From the NCBI GenBank assembly GCA_028284045.1, contig JANQSN010000038.1, positions 1 to 64,000 on the forward strand: a stretch of 64,000 bases of DNA, read 5' to 3'. This DNA comes from Alphaproteobacteria bacterium. Its GTDB lineage: Bacteria; Pseudomonadota; Alphaproteobacteria; DSM-16000; Inquilinaceae. Position 1 is the first letter of the stretch. Every line of letters starts with the position of its first letter. Both the position numbers and the translations under genes were made by a program. The notes below the pieces were generated by a model that saw only the letters and a program-made list of their open reading frames with translations, ran no database searches and was not told the DNA's origin. Shown piece by piece: positions 17,175-25,775 of this stretch.

Positions 17175-19388
17175 CTATTGAGAAACAAATACTGCCGCGT
17201 CCGACATATCTATCATAACTTGGAACAATGCTTCGTCGCGCCGGCGATCTGACTCTACCTCCCTGGCAACAGCAACTGCATCGGTAAAGACGCGGCGTGC
17301 CACGTCCACATATCCAGCTTCAGCCAAAGCGAAGGCGATTCCGCTGAATGTCTGAGAACGAATATGGCCAATGCTAATGGAAGAGGCAATGGAAAAAGCA
17401 TACTCCATGCGTCCAGCCTCAGCCTGATCAATCGCAATCGAACTCAAAGTGTCAAATTGTTCATTTTGATCGGAAATCTCGTACGCTGTATTACGTGCAT
17501 CGATGAAAAAGCCGACAGAACTATATGCACTTGCGATCTCTCTCAATAGCATATCACGATCATCATTTTCGTTGATCTGCATGACGGTTTGTGTTGCCTC
17601 GGCAAGCAAATCCCAAGCCTCCTCGATCGGTGCGGCTCGGATCTGAACACGGGCGATGTCGTGCAGAATTTCTGCTCGGATTTCAGTTCCCATGATCTCC
17701 CTTGCCATCAAAAGAGCGTCTGTAATTGCGCCTTCTTCAAGTCGCTCCGTCGCGATATCGTGTAAGGCCCATGATCTTGAATGTTCATCGGCGATCCAGC
17801 TTAATGTCGTCATGGCGTCGGTAGTCAGACCTGCTTCAGCCTGACGCGCCGCGATGCTGCGCAACGCTGAAGCCCGGCGATCTAAATCTCCAACCGCTGT
17901 TACGGTCTTCGCCAGGTTCACTGCTTCAGCAAACGTTTGACGCGCTTCCTCAAGAAACCCGGCCTCAACCTGCGCACTTGCCACCTCGGCAAGAGGCCGC
18001 CAACGTTGGTATGGTCCGAATTCGAACGACGATCTATATTCATTCGGTATTTCAAATATCTTTCTAATGGCATCATCAAATAAGATACGGGCATCGTCCT
18101 CAAACCCAGCCAGAGCTTGAGCCCTGGCAATTTCACGCCAGGCGCTAACGAGGTGATGATCAACATTGATCATTGCCGCTACCACAAGAGAATCCTCGAT
18201 AAGCCCTGAATTCGCTTGTGAAACAGCAATATCTCTGAAACCTCTAGATCTATAATCACTTAATCCTGAATAAAATAGGCCAGTAATTTGCTGATCTATA
18301 ACAGAATTCATAGTCATTAAGGATGCATCAAAAAACCCTGCCTCCGCTTGCGCACTTGCAATTTCATAGAGCTCTCGCCTTACATCGTCCGAAATCTCTC
18401 TGATTTCGCGAACAGTCACGAAAGCGTCCGAAAACTGTTCAGTTTGAGCCTGCGCAACAGCGATATTACCTAGAACTCTGGCTCTATCAGATAATCTCTG
18501 GTATGCATTCGCCGTAACTTTGGCATCAAGATATCGATCTTGATTGATTTGTACATTGGCAATCTCGTTTAAAGTCAACAACCTCTCTCTATCGTCTATT
18601 ATCTCCAAGGCAATCGTAAGCCCTGCATCTTCAAACCCCAGTTGAAACTGAGTTTCAGCAATCGATCTCATTGCAGTAGAACGATATTCAGTTTCTTCGA
18701 TCTGCCTAGCAATCGCAACAATATTATTCAGTGTTAACTCCGCATCTTCTCTGTACCCATTCCGCATCTGAGCTCTGGCAATACCCAATAGGCGATTGAT
18801 TCGTGGATATCTTAAAGTGGATTCGTTTGCCGCAACAATAGCTTTACGGTAGGTCAACCTCGCTCCTTCTCTAAGACCTATTCGGGTCTCTCGCCAAGCA
18901 ATCCAAAGAAATGCCGACAAACGACGATCTAAATCCGCTAAATCGGCGGCCATATCTCGCGCAGAATATATGAAGAAACAAACATCTTCATTTTCATTAC
19001 ACCATAATTCTTGAGCTAGCTGAAGTTGATTATGAAACTCTTCAGGATCAAAGGTGCCAACTCTCTGCCTAGTCATTAGCTGAACTGAAATTTGTGAGCT
19101 CGGATAATCGCTAACAATTCTGTCAAATAAAATCTGCGCTCGTTGAAAATTGTTAAGGAGAGCAAGATTGTCGTTTTCTTGACTTGTGTTGGCAATAATC
19201 TGTAGCGCCTCGACAAAGAGTGTATTCGCCGCCTCATTGGCGTCCGCCGGCAATGACGCTTGGGCGATTGCAGCGCCGATTGGCGAAGGAGTCACCGCGT
19301 CACGCCAAGCTACGTCGACAGTAGCGGTAGTCCCGATCGACAAGATGCACGCTGCCAAGATTGCTTGGGAAAGTGAGATGCTTGCCAC
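17175..19388 (-). CDS. Exported helical-repeat (TPR-like) protein of low GC
   Basis: A 737-residue protein made of about 15 degenerate helical repeats of roughly 31-36 residues with the core IAxAQAxAGxxxDA, a TPR-like solenoid. The start is placed at GTG (19386-19388), with AAGGAT six bases upstream; a TTG 16 codons earlier is the alternative. The N-terminus has a hydrophobic stretch with ILAAC, a possible lipobox or signal peptide, though a positive n-region is missing. Codon use and base composition (near 45% GC) differ sharply from the neighbours, suggesting recent transfer. The function is unknown. The gene next to it is a decayed toxin-antitoxin pair. Confidence 0.75.
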   Translation of the reverse strand: MASISLSQAILAACILSIGTTATVDVAWRDAVTPSPIGAAIAQASLPADANEAANTLFVEALQIIANTSQENDNLALLNNFQRAQILFDRIVSDYPSSQISVQLMTRQRVGTFDPEEFHNQLQLAQELWCNENEDVCFFIYSARDMAADLADLDRRLSAFLWIAWRETRIGLREGARLTYRKAIVAANESTLRYPRINRLLGIARAQMRNGYREDAELTLNNIVAIARQIEETEYRSTAMRSIAETQFQLGFEDAGLTIALEIIDDRERLLTLNEIANVQINQDRYLDAKVTANAYQRLSDRARVLGNIAVAQAQTEQFSDAFVTVREIREISDDVRRELYEIASAQAEAGFFDASLMTMNSVIDQQITGLFYSGLSDYRSRGFRDIAVSQANSGLIEDSLVVAAMINVDHHLVSAWREIARAQALAGFEDDARILFDDAIRKIFEIPNEYRSSFEFGPYQRWRPLAEVASAQVEAGFLEEARQTFAEAVNLAKTVTAVGDLDRRASALRSIAARQAEAGLTTDAMTTLSWIADEHSRSWALHDIATERLEEGAITDALLMAREIMGTEIRAEILHDIARVQIRAAPIEEAWDLLAEATQTVMQINENDDRDMLLREIASAYSSVGFFIDARNTAYEISDQNEQFDTLSSIAIDQAEAGRMEYAFSIASSISIGHIRSQTFSGIAFALAEAGYVDVARRVFTDAVAVAREVESDRRRDEALFQVMIDMSDAAVFVSQ

Positions 19389-19585
19389 GTTGCCATCCTT
19401 CGCCACGCTACCGGACGTAGGTACCGTAACAGCCAAGGCCGGAACGTACCATCGTCGGCCACTACCTCGCGACTCGGATCCTCTGAGGTGCGGTGGACAC
19501 CACCGGGCCCTTCGTCCCCGCGGGCGCGCACTCGTCGAGTCTTAGAGGGGGCGCGGGCCGGCGTCGGCTGAGTTGCGGCGGGCGG

Positions 19586-19889
19586 CTACTCCATGCTGAC
19601 GCCTTCGGCGGTGAGGTCCCGCCGTCCGTACAGAACCCGGACAACGTCGATTCTGTCATCGGCCGACACGGTAGAGAATGGGACAGTAGCCCGAGACAAG
19701 ATGGCGGACGCCCGGGGCAATGTCGTCACGCGCCATGCCTGAGAAGGGTTGATCGACCAGTTGAGACCACCGCCTCTCGATGGTGTCGATCACGTGATCT
19801 GCAGCGACGGGATCATCCCGGGTGATCCAGAGCCAGATATCGAGCAGGTCTTCGTCGCATTGACGGGTGCGGAGGATCGATCGGGTCAC
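19586..19889 (-). pseudogene. parE: ParE-family toxin, frameshifted
   Basis: Reading from the GTG at 19889, the frame gives 77 residues (DEDLLDIWLWI ... CPILYRV) matching RelE/ParE toxins, then stops at 19656. Moving one base at about 19659-19672 opens the missing tail, SADDRIDVVRVLYGRRDL, which is the conserved ParE C-terminal strand and RRDL ending, to a stop at 19586. The restored length of about 100 residues is normal for the family. The start overlaps the antitoxin stop (GTGA). The toxin is therefore probably inactive, unless the shift is a sequencing error or is read through. Confidence 0.8.
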
Positions 19890-20089
19890 GACCGACGGGT
19901 TGCCGCCCGCCCTCCGGCCAGGCGCCGGCGGCCTTCCGCCTTCAGCGCGTCCAGATCCGCCAGGCGGCTCGGTCCGCTGGCGAGGCCCGCCTCCCACAGC
20001 GCGCGCATTTCTTCGACCGTGTAGCCGTGCAGCGCACGCCGGTCCTTCTCGGACGGCAGGCTGACACTGCGCTTCTCGACGGTGGGCAT
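19886..20089 (-). pseudogene. parD: ParD-family antitoxin with internal deletion
   Basis: A 67-residue open frame with a strong AGGAG ribosome-binding site seven bases before the ATG. The first 14 residues (MPTVEKRSVSLPSE) match the DNA-binding beta-strand of ribbon-helix-helix ParD antitoxins. The C-terminal half (EEMRALWEAGLASG, then KAEGRRRL) matches the toxin-binding tail. The two helices of the RHH fold, usually about 30 residues ending in SASEVVRAGLRAL, are absent, although the frame stays open. I infer an in-frame deletion, so autoregulatory DNA binding should be lost. It is upstream of, and overlaps, the broken toxin. Confidence 0.7.
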
Positions 20090-20153
20090 CGGTTACTCCT
20101 GGGCAGCGCGCGGTAGCAGCAACTACACCGCCGCCTCAAGCCTCCGCAGCCCC

Positions 20154-22592
20154 TCACCCCCGCATACGCGCTGCGGTCGGATCGTGGAAGGGGCGCAGGG
20201 TGGCCTCGGCGGCGATGCGGGTGCCGGCGACCTCGATCTCGTAGGTTGAGGCAAGCACTTGCGGCCCGCTCTCGCCCGCGCAGGGCACATAACCCAGGCC
20301 GACCGCCGCGCCCAGCCAATGGCCGTAGCCGCCGGAGGTCAGGTAGCCGACCCGCTCGCCGTCGCGCAGGATCGGTTCGTGGTGGTAGAGCAAGGGCTCC
20401 GGATCGCTGAGGCGGAACTGCAGCAGGCGGCGGGCGAGCCCGGCCTCCTTCTTGCGCAGCACCGCGTCGCGGCCGATGAAATCGCCCTTGTCAGTCTTCA
20501 CCGCGAAACCGAGGCCGGCCTCCAGCACATGGTCCTCATCGGTGATGTCGTGGCCGAAATGCCGGAACGCCTTCTCCAGCCGGCAGGTGTCCATGGCGGT
20601 CAGCCCGCACAGCGTCAGCCCGTGCGCGGACCCGGCCTCCGCCACCGCCTCGAACACATGGGCGGCCTGGTCGGTGGAGACGTAGAGCTCATACCCAAGC
20701 TCCCCGACGTAAGACACGCGGTGCGCCCGGGCGAGGCCGTAGCCGATCTCGATCTCGCGTGCCGCCCCGAAGGGATGCGCCGCATCCGACACGTCGTCGC
20801 CGGTCGCCGCGGCCAGCACGTCGCGGGCGCGCGGCCCCATCAGGCACAACACCGCCTCCGCCGCCGTCACGTCGGTCAGCACGGCGACATCGTCGCCGCG
20901 GTGGCGCCGCAGCCAGTCGAGGTCGCGGCGCACCGTCGCCGCCGGCACGACCAACAAGAAGGCTTGCGCGCCCAGCCGGGTTACCGTCAGGTCGGCCTCG
21001 ATCCCGCCCTCGCGGTTCAGCATCTGGGTGTAGACGAGCCGGCCGATCTCGACATCCATCCGGTTGGCGCACACCCGCTCCAACAGCGCCAGCGCCCCCG
21101 GCCCCTCGACCCGGATCTTGCCGAAGGACGACATGTCGTAGAGCCCGACGCCCTCGCGCAGCGCGCGATGCTCCGCCGCGACATTGTCGAACCAGTCCTG
21201 GCGCCCCCAGCCGGCGCGATAGGTTCGGTCCTGGCCGGCCTTCGCGAACCAATGCGGCCGTTCCCAGCCCGATGTTTCGCCGAACACGGCCCCGGCAGCC
21301 TCCAGCGCGCCGTGCAGCGGCGACCGGCGCACGCCGCGCGCCGTCTCCACCTGGCGGAACGGGAAATGGTCGGCATAGAGCAGGCCCAGGGTCTCCGACA
21401 CCCGCGCCGCTAGGTAGCGCCGATTGCGCTGGAAGGGCTGCGCCCGGCGGATATCGACATCCCACAGATCGAAGGGCGGCGCGCCTTGGGTGATCCAATG
21501 CGCCAGCGCCATGCCCGCCCCGCCGGAACTGACGATGCCGATGGAGTTGTAGCCGGCGGCGATCCAATAGCCGGGCAGCTCCGGCGCCTCGCCCAGATAG
21601 TGGCGGCCGTCGGCGGTGAAGCTTTCCGGCCCGTTGAAGAAGGTGCCGATGCCCACTTCACCCAGCACCGGCAGCCGCGCCACCGCCCGCTCCAGGATCG
21701 GCTCGAAATGGTCGAAGTCGTCGGGCAGCGTGTCGAAGCAGAAATCCGCCGGGATGCCGTCCAGCCCCCAGGGCTTGGCCCGCGGCTCGAAGGCGCCCAG
21801 CAGCAGCTTGCCCGCGTCTTCCTTGTAGTAGGCGCATTCGTCGGGCACGCGCAGCACCGGCAGGCGCTTAAGATCGGGGACCGGCTCGGTGACGATGTAG
21901 AAGTGCTCGCAGGCCTGCAAGGGCACGGTCACCCCGGCCGCCGCCGCCAGGCCGCGCGCCCACATGCCCGCGCAGTTGACCACCACATCGGCGGCGATGC
22001 GGCCCGTCTCGCCGTCGGCCGACCAGGTGACCCCGGCGACCCGGCCGTCGCTCGTCTCCACGCCGGTAACCGTCACCCCCTCATGGACCGCCACGCCGCC
22101 CTGGCGCGCCCCCTTGGCCAGCGCCAGCGCGACATTCGCCGGATCGGCCTGGCCGTCGTCGGGCAGATGCACGGCCCCGGCGACGTCCTCGACCGCCAGC
22201 CCCGGATAGAGCCGCGCGAGATCCTGCCGGCCGATCTCCTCGACCTCGATGCCGAAGGCGCGGGCGAGGCCGGCCTGGCGGCGGATCTCCTCCAGCCGGG
22301 CCGCCGTCAGCGCCACGGTGATCGAGCCGTTCTGGCGCAGGCCCGTCGCGACGCCGGTCTCGCCCTCCAGCTCCCGATAGAGCTGGACCGAGTAGCGGGC
22401 GAGCCGCGTCAGATTGTGCGATGGGCGAAGCTGGCCGATCAGCCCGGCGGCATGCCAGGTGGTGCCGCAGGTGAGCTGCCGGCGCTCCAGCAGCACCACG
22501 TCGCGCCAGCCCGCCCGGGCCAGATGATAGGCGACGGAACAGCCGGAAATGCCACCGCCGATGACGACGGCGCGGGCGTGTTTCGGCAGCAT
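20154..22592 (-). CDS. FAD-dependent dimethylglycine/sarcosine dehydrogenase-like enzyme with GcvT domain
   Basis: An 812-residue two-domain flavoenzyme. The N-terminal DAO fold has the GGGISGCS dinucleotide motif (about 11-18) and TTWHAAGL with H47, the position to which FAD is covalently bound in mitochondrial dimethylglycine and sarcosine dehydrogenases. The C-terminal half (about 430-800) is a GcvT-type folate-binding region (GKIRVEGPGALALLERV onward). It oxidises an N-methyl amine and can pass the one-carbon unit to tetrahydrofolate. It lies 31 bp downstream of xsc on the same strand, so an N-methylated sulfonate such as N-methyltaurine is a candidate substrate. Glycine-betaine-derived dimethylglycine is the conventional alternative. 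Confidence 0.87.
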   Translation of the reverse strand: MLPKHARAVVIGGGISGCSVAYHLARAGWRDVVLLERRQLTCGTTWHAAGLIGQLRPSHNLTRLARYSVQLYRELEGETGVATGLRQNGSITVALTAARLEEIRRQAGLARAFGIEVEEIGRQDLARLYPGLAVEDVAGAVHLPDDGQADPANVALALAKGARQGGVAVHEGVTVTGVETSDGRVAGVTWSADGETGRIAADVVVNCAGMWARGLAAAAGVTVPLQACEHFYIVTEPVPDLKRLPVLRVPDECAYYKEDAGKLLLGAFEPRAKPWGLDGIPADFCFDTLPDDFDHFEPILERAVARLPVLGEVGIGTFFNGPESFTADGRHYLGEAPELPGYWIAAGYNSIGIVSSGGAGMALAHWITQGAPPFDLWDVDIRRAQPFQRNRRYLAARVSETLGLLYADHFPFRQVETARGVRRSPLHGALEAAGAVFGETSGWERPHWFAKAGQDRTYRAGWGRQDWFDNVAAEHRALREGVGLYDMSSFGKIRVEGPGALALLERVCANRMDVEIGRLVYTQMLNREGGIEADLTVTRLGAQAFLLVVPAATVRRDLDWLRRHRGDDVAVLTDVTAAEAVLCLMGPRARDVLAAATGDDVSDAAHPFGAAREIEIGYGLARAHRVSYVGELGYELYVSTDQAAHVFEAVAEAGSAHGLTLCGLTAMDTCRLEKAFRHFGHDITDEDHVLEAGLGFAVKTDKGDFIGRDAVLRKKEAGLARRLLQFRLSDPEPLLYHHEPILRDGERVGYLTSGGYGHWLGAAVGLGYVPCAGESGPQVLASTYEIEVAGTRIAAEATLRPFHDPTAARMRG

Positions 22593-22623
22593 CAGCCGTC
22601 ACCCGCGGCGCTGGCGGCGACCC

Positions 22624-24378
22624 TCAGGCCGGGGCATTGGTGTGGGCGTACTTCTCCAGGCTGCGCTTGGGCAGCTTCAGCGCATCGCGGCGGAAGGGGT
22701 CGCCCAGCTCTTGGGTCACCATCACCTCGATCACCGTGGTGCGCCCGGCCTTCTGGGCGTCGCACGCCGTCTGCAGCGCCGCCCCGACATCCTCAAGCCG
22801 CTCCACCGTCACGCCATGGGCGCCCATGGCGCGGGCAATCTCCGCGAAGCTCGGATTGTCGAGGTTGGAGCCGACGAAGCGGCGGCCGTAGAAGTCCACC
22901 TGGTTCTTCTTCTCCGCGCCCCATTGCTTGTTGTGGAAGACGACGGCCGTGACCGGGATCTCCTCGCGCACGCAGGTCAGGATCTCGCCGAAGCTCATCG
23001 CCCAGGCGCCGTCGCCGACATAGGCGACCGCCGGGCGGTCCGGGCTCGCTACCTTCGCGCCGACGATCGCCGGGAAGGCATAGCCGCAATTGCCGAAGCT
23101 CATCGCCGCGAACATCGAGTTCGGCCGGGTGAAGCGCAGATAGGAATTGGCGACCGAGCAGATGTTGCCGATATCGGTGGAGACCATCGCGTCGGCCGGC
23201 AACGCGCCTTCCAGCGCGCGCAGCATCTGGCGCGGATGCATATGGGGGGAGGCGTCAGACACCTCCACCGACCAGGGGTCCATCTCCTGCGTCCAGGCGT
23301 CCAGCTCCGCCTCCCACGCCGCCTTCTCCTCGGCGATCGTGGTGGCCCGGGCGTCGCGCGTCTCACGCGCCGCCAGCGTGCGGTTGGCCAGCCGCGCGAG
23401 CAGCGCCTCGGCCGCGCGGCGGGCGTCGCCGGCGATCCCGACGGAGATCTGCTTCACCAGGCCGAGCATCCGGTGGTCGGCGTCGACTTGGATGATCTTC
23501 GCCCCCTTCGGCCAGTAGTCCAGCCCATGCTGCGGCAGCGTGCCGAAGGGCCCCAGCCGCGTGCCCAGCGCCAGCACCACATCGGCCTGGGCGATCAGCT
23601 TCATCGCCGCCTTGGAGCCCTGGTAGCCGAGCGGTCCGGCCCACAGCGGATGGTCGGCCGGGAAGCTGTCATTGTGCAGGTAGGAGTTGACCACCGGCGC
23701 GTGCAGCAGCTCTGCCAGCTCCACGCAGGCTTCGACGCCGCCGGCGAACAGCACGCCGCCGCCCGACACGATCACCGGGAACCGCGCCTCCGCCAGCAGG
23801 GCGGCGGCCTCGTCCAGGCTCTCATCCGCGCCCGCCCCGCGCAGGATGCGCTTGGGATCGGCGATGTCGTAGTCGTACTCGCCGTAGAAATAGTCGCGCG
23901 GGATGTTGAGCTGGGCCGGCCCACGCTCCGACATCGCCATGTCGAAGCAGCGCGCGGTGAACTCCGCCAGCCGGGCCGGGTTGTTCACATGGCCCTGATA
24001 GCGGGTGATCTCCTGGAAGAAGGGAAGCTGCTGCGCCTCCTGGAAGCCGCCCAGCCCCTGGGTCATCGACCCGGTCTCCGGCGTCACCACGACCACCGGG
24101 GAATGCGCCCAATAGGCCGCCGCGACGGCGGTGACGAAATTGGTGATGCCCGGCCCGTTCTGGGCGATGCACACGCCGTGACGGCCGCTCGCCCGGGAAT
24201 AGCCGTCGGCCATATGGCCGGCCCCCTGCTCGTGCACGGTGGGGATAAAGCGGATGCCGGCATCGGGAAACAGGTCGAGTGCGTCCATATAGGCCGAGCC
24301 GACGATGCCGAAGACCTCGGTGACGCCGTTCTTGACGAGCGTCTCGACGAAGGCTTCCGAGGGCGTCATGCGGGTCAC
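22624..24378 (-). CDS. xsc: Sulfoacetaldehyde acetyltransferase
   Basis: A 584-residue ThDP enzyme that converts sulfoacetaldehyde and phosphate to acetyl phosphate and sulfite, the C-S bond-cleaving step of taurine and other C2-sulfonate breakdown. The Glu for ThDP is E50 in VHEQGAGHMADGYSRASG. Xsc-specific stretches are AQNGPGITNFVTAV, GGFQEAQQL, INIPRDYF, and HNKQWGAEKKNQ in the C-terminal cofactor domain, where GDGAW lies near residue 454. The start is GTG with GGAGGA six bases upstream; an ATG three codons in is possible. It is first of two genes with the DMGDH-like enzyme. Confidence 0.93.
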   Translation of the reverse strand: MTRMTPSEAFVETLVKNGVTEVFGIVGSAYMDALDLFPDAGIRFIPTVHEQGAGHMADGYSRASGRHGVCIAQNGPGITNFVTAVAAAYWAHSPVVVVTPETGSMTQGLGGFQEAQQLPFFQEITRYQGHVNNPARLAEFTARCFDMAMSERGPAQLNIPRDYFYGEYDYDIADPKRILRGAGADESLDEAAALLAEARFPVIVSGGGVLFAGGVEACVELAELLHAPVVNSYLHNDSFPADHPLWAGPLGYQGSKAAMKLIAQADVVLALGTRLGPFGTLPQHGLDYWPKGAKIIQVDADHRMLGLVKQISVGIAGDARRAAEALLARLANRTLAARETRDARATTIAEEKAAWEAELDAWTQEMDPWSVEVSDASPHMHPRQMLRALEGALPADAMVSTDIGNICSVANSYLRFTRPNSMFAAMSFGNCGYAFPAIVGAKVASPDRPAVAYVGDGAWAMSFGEILTCVREEIPVTAVVFHNKQWGAEKKNQVDFYGRRFVGSNLDNPSFAEIARAMGAHGVTVERLEDVGAALQTACDAQKAGRTTVIEVMVTQELGDPFRRDALKLPKRSLEKYAHTNAPA

Positions 24379-24427
24379 GGGCGAGTCCTCCGCGCAATGC
24401 GACCGGGGCGCACCGCGCCCTCGACCG

Positions 24428-24486
24428 CCGGTATTCTTGGATACCGGGAAGGTAGGAACAAGCCGGCCTCCACGAATAGGTCCAAA
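24428..24486 (-). promoter_or_regulatory. Candidate operator region upstream of xsc
   Basis: Fifty bases upstream of xsc is a perfect inverted repeat, CCGGTAT (24428-24434) and ATACCGG (24441-24447), with a six-base spacer. A little further upstream, the coding-direction sequence TTTGGACC (24479-24486) resembles the CTGGAC half-site found near the tauR-like gene at 27329-27334. TauR-type MocR regulators are reported to bind CTGGAC-type repeats; I recall this and have not checked it. The base-pairing is seen directly; the operator role is inference. Confidence 0.4.
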
Positions 24487-24644
24487 TTACCGGAAGCGTG
24501 GAGCCAGCCTGGCGCCCCGTGCGCTCAGACGCGTTGGGTGTGTTGCGCAGACTCTGTACCATCGACTGCCGCGGCATCCCGGTCGCCGATCGCCGACGAC
24601 ACCGGATCGGCCTTCCACCGCTTCTGATCGAAGGACATACCGCC

Positions 24645-25775
24645 ATGCCCGATCGCGTTCCCCTCAAGCTCGTGGCCGCGGCACGCCTCGTCTTCCAGGA
24701 TGAGGGCGCGGCACCGCGGGCCGACGAGCCCGTGGCGCTCGATCTCTCCGCGGCGGCCTTCGCCGACGGACATCTCTGGCTGGCGTCGGACGAGCTGGCG
24801 CATGTCGAGCGGCTGACGCAGCAGGCGGACGGCAGCTTCGCCGCACACCGAGCCTTCTCCGTCGACGCGGTCGTCGACCTGCCGGCGGGCGACGGCGGCG
24901 AGATGGATATCGAGGGCATGGACATCGACGGCGGCTATCTCTGGGTCGTCGGATCGCACAGCCGCACCCGGCGCAAGCCTAAGCCGGACAAGCATGACGA
25001 CAAGACCGCCGTGGCGCGGCTCGGTCGGATCAGCGCGGTCAAGGACGCGCCAAACCGCTATTTCCTCGGCCGCCTACCCTTGGTGCGCGACAGCGACGGC
25101 ACGGCGGTGCCGACCCGGTCGGTCAAGGGCGCCGGGCTGAAGGCCGCGGCCCTGCCGTTCAAGAAGAAGCAGGGCAATACGCTGACCCGGCTGCTGGTCC
25201 AGGACGCGCATCTCGGCCCCTTTCTCGGCCTGCCCGCCAAGGAGAACGGGTTCGACATCGAGGGCCTGGCGGTGCGCGGCGAGACGGTGTTCCTCGGGCT
25301 GCGCGGACCGGTGCTGCGGGGCTGGGCCGTCGTCGTGGCGCTGCGCGTGGCGGCGCGCAAGAAGGGCCGGCTGGACCTGCTGCCGGTCGACGGATCGGGC
25401 GCCCTCTACCGCAAGCATTTCCTGGCGCTGGACGGGCTCGGCATCCGCGACCTCGTCTTCGACGGGGCGGATCTCCTGGTCCTGGCGGGGCCGACCATGG
25501 CGCTCAGCGGCCCGGTCCGGCTGTGGCGCTGGAAGACGCCGCTGTCGGCTACCGCGTCGCAGATGGTGACCGGCGACGCACTGACGCCGGTCGCCGACCT
25601 GCCCCACGGGCAGGGGGCCGACCATGCCGAGGCGATCGCCTGGGTGCCCCACGGCCGAAGCCGCGCCCTGCTGACCATCTACGACAGCCCCGCCGCGGCG
25701 CGCCTCGACGCCGGAGCGCGGCGCGTGACGGCCGATCTCTTCAAGATCCCGCCGGCCCGCCGGCCGCGGGCGTGA
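24645..25775 (+). CDS. DUF3616 protein
   Basis: A 376-residue protein matching DUF3616, a family with a beta-propeller-like pattern of short strand motifs. Conserved features are EMDIEGMDIDGGYLWVVGSH (about 86-105), FDIEGLAVRG (about 202-211) and GLRGPVLRGWAVVV. No signal peptide, and no enzymatic activity is assigned to the family. The start is an ATG with AAGGA about nine bases upstream. It is divergent from xsc, and its 3' end overlaps the convergent MocR regulator by 35 bp. Confidence 0.82.
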   Translation: MPDRVPLKLVAAARLVFQDEGAAPRADEPVALDLSAAAFADGHLWLASDELAHVERLTQQADGSFAAHRAFSVDAVVDLPAGDGGEMDIEGMDIDGGYLWVVGSHSRTRRKPKPDKHDDKTAVARLGRISAVKDAPNRYFLGRLPLVRDSDGTAVPTRSVKGAGLKAAALPFKKKQGNTLTRLLVQDAHLGPFLGLPAKENGFDIEGLAVRGETVFLGLRGPVLRGWAVVVALRVAARKKGRLDLLPVDGSGALYRKHFLALDGLGIRDLVFDGADLLVLAGPTMALSGPVRLWRWKTPLSATASQMVTGDALTPVADLPHGQGADHAEAIAWVPHGRSRALLTIYDSPAAARLDAGARRVTADLFKIPPARRPRA

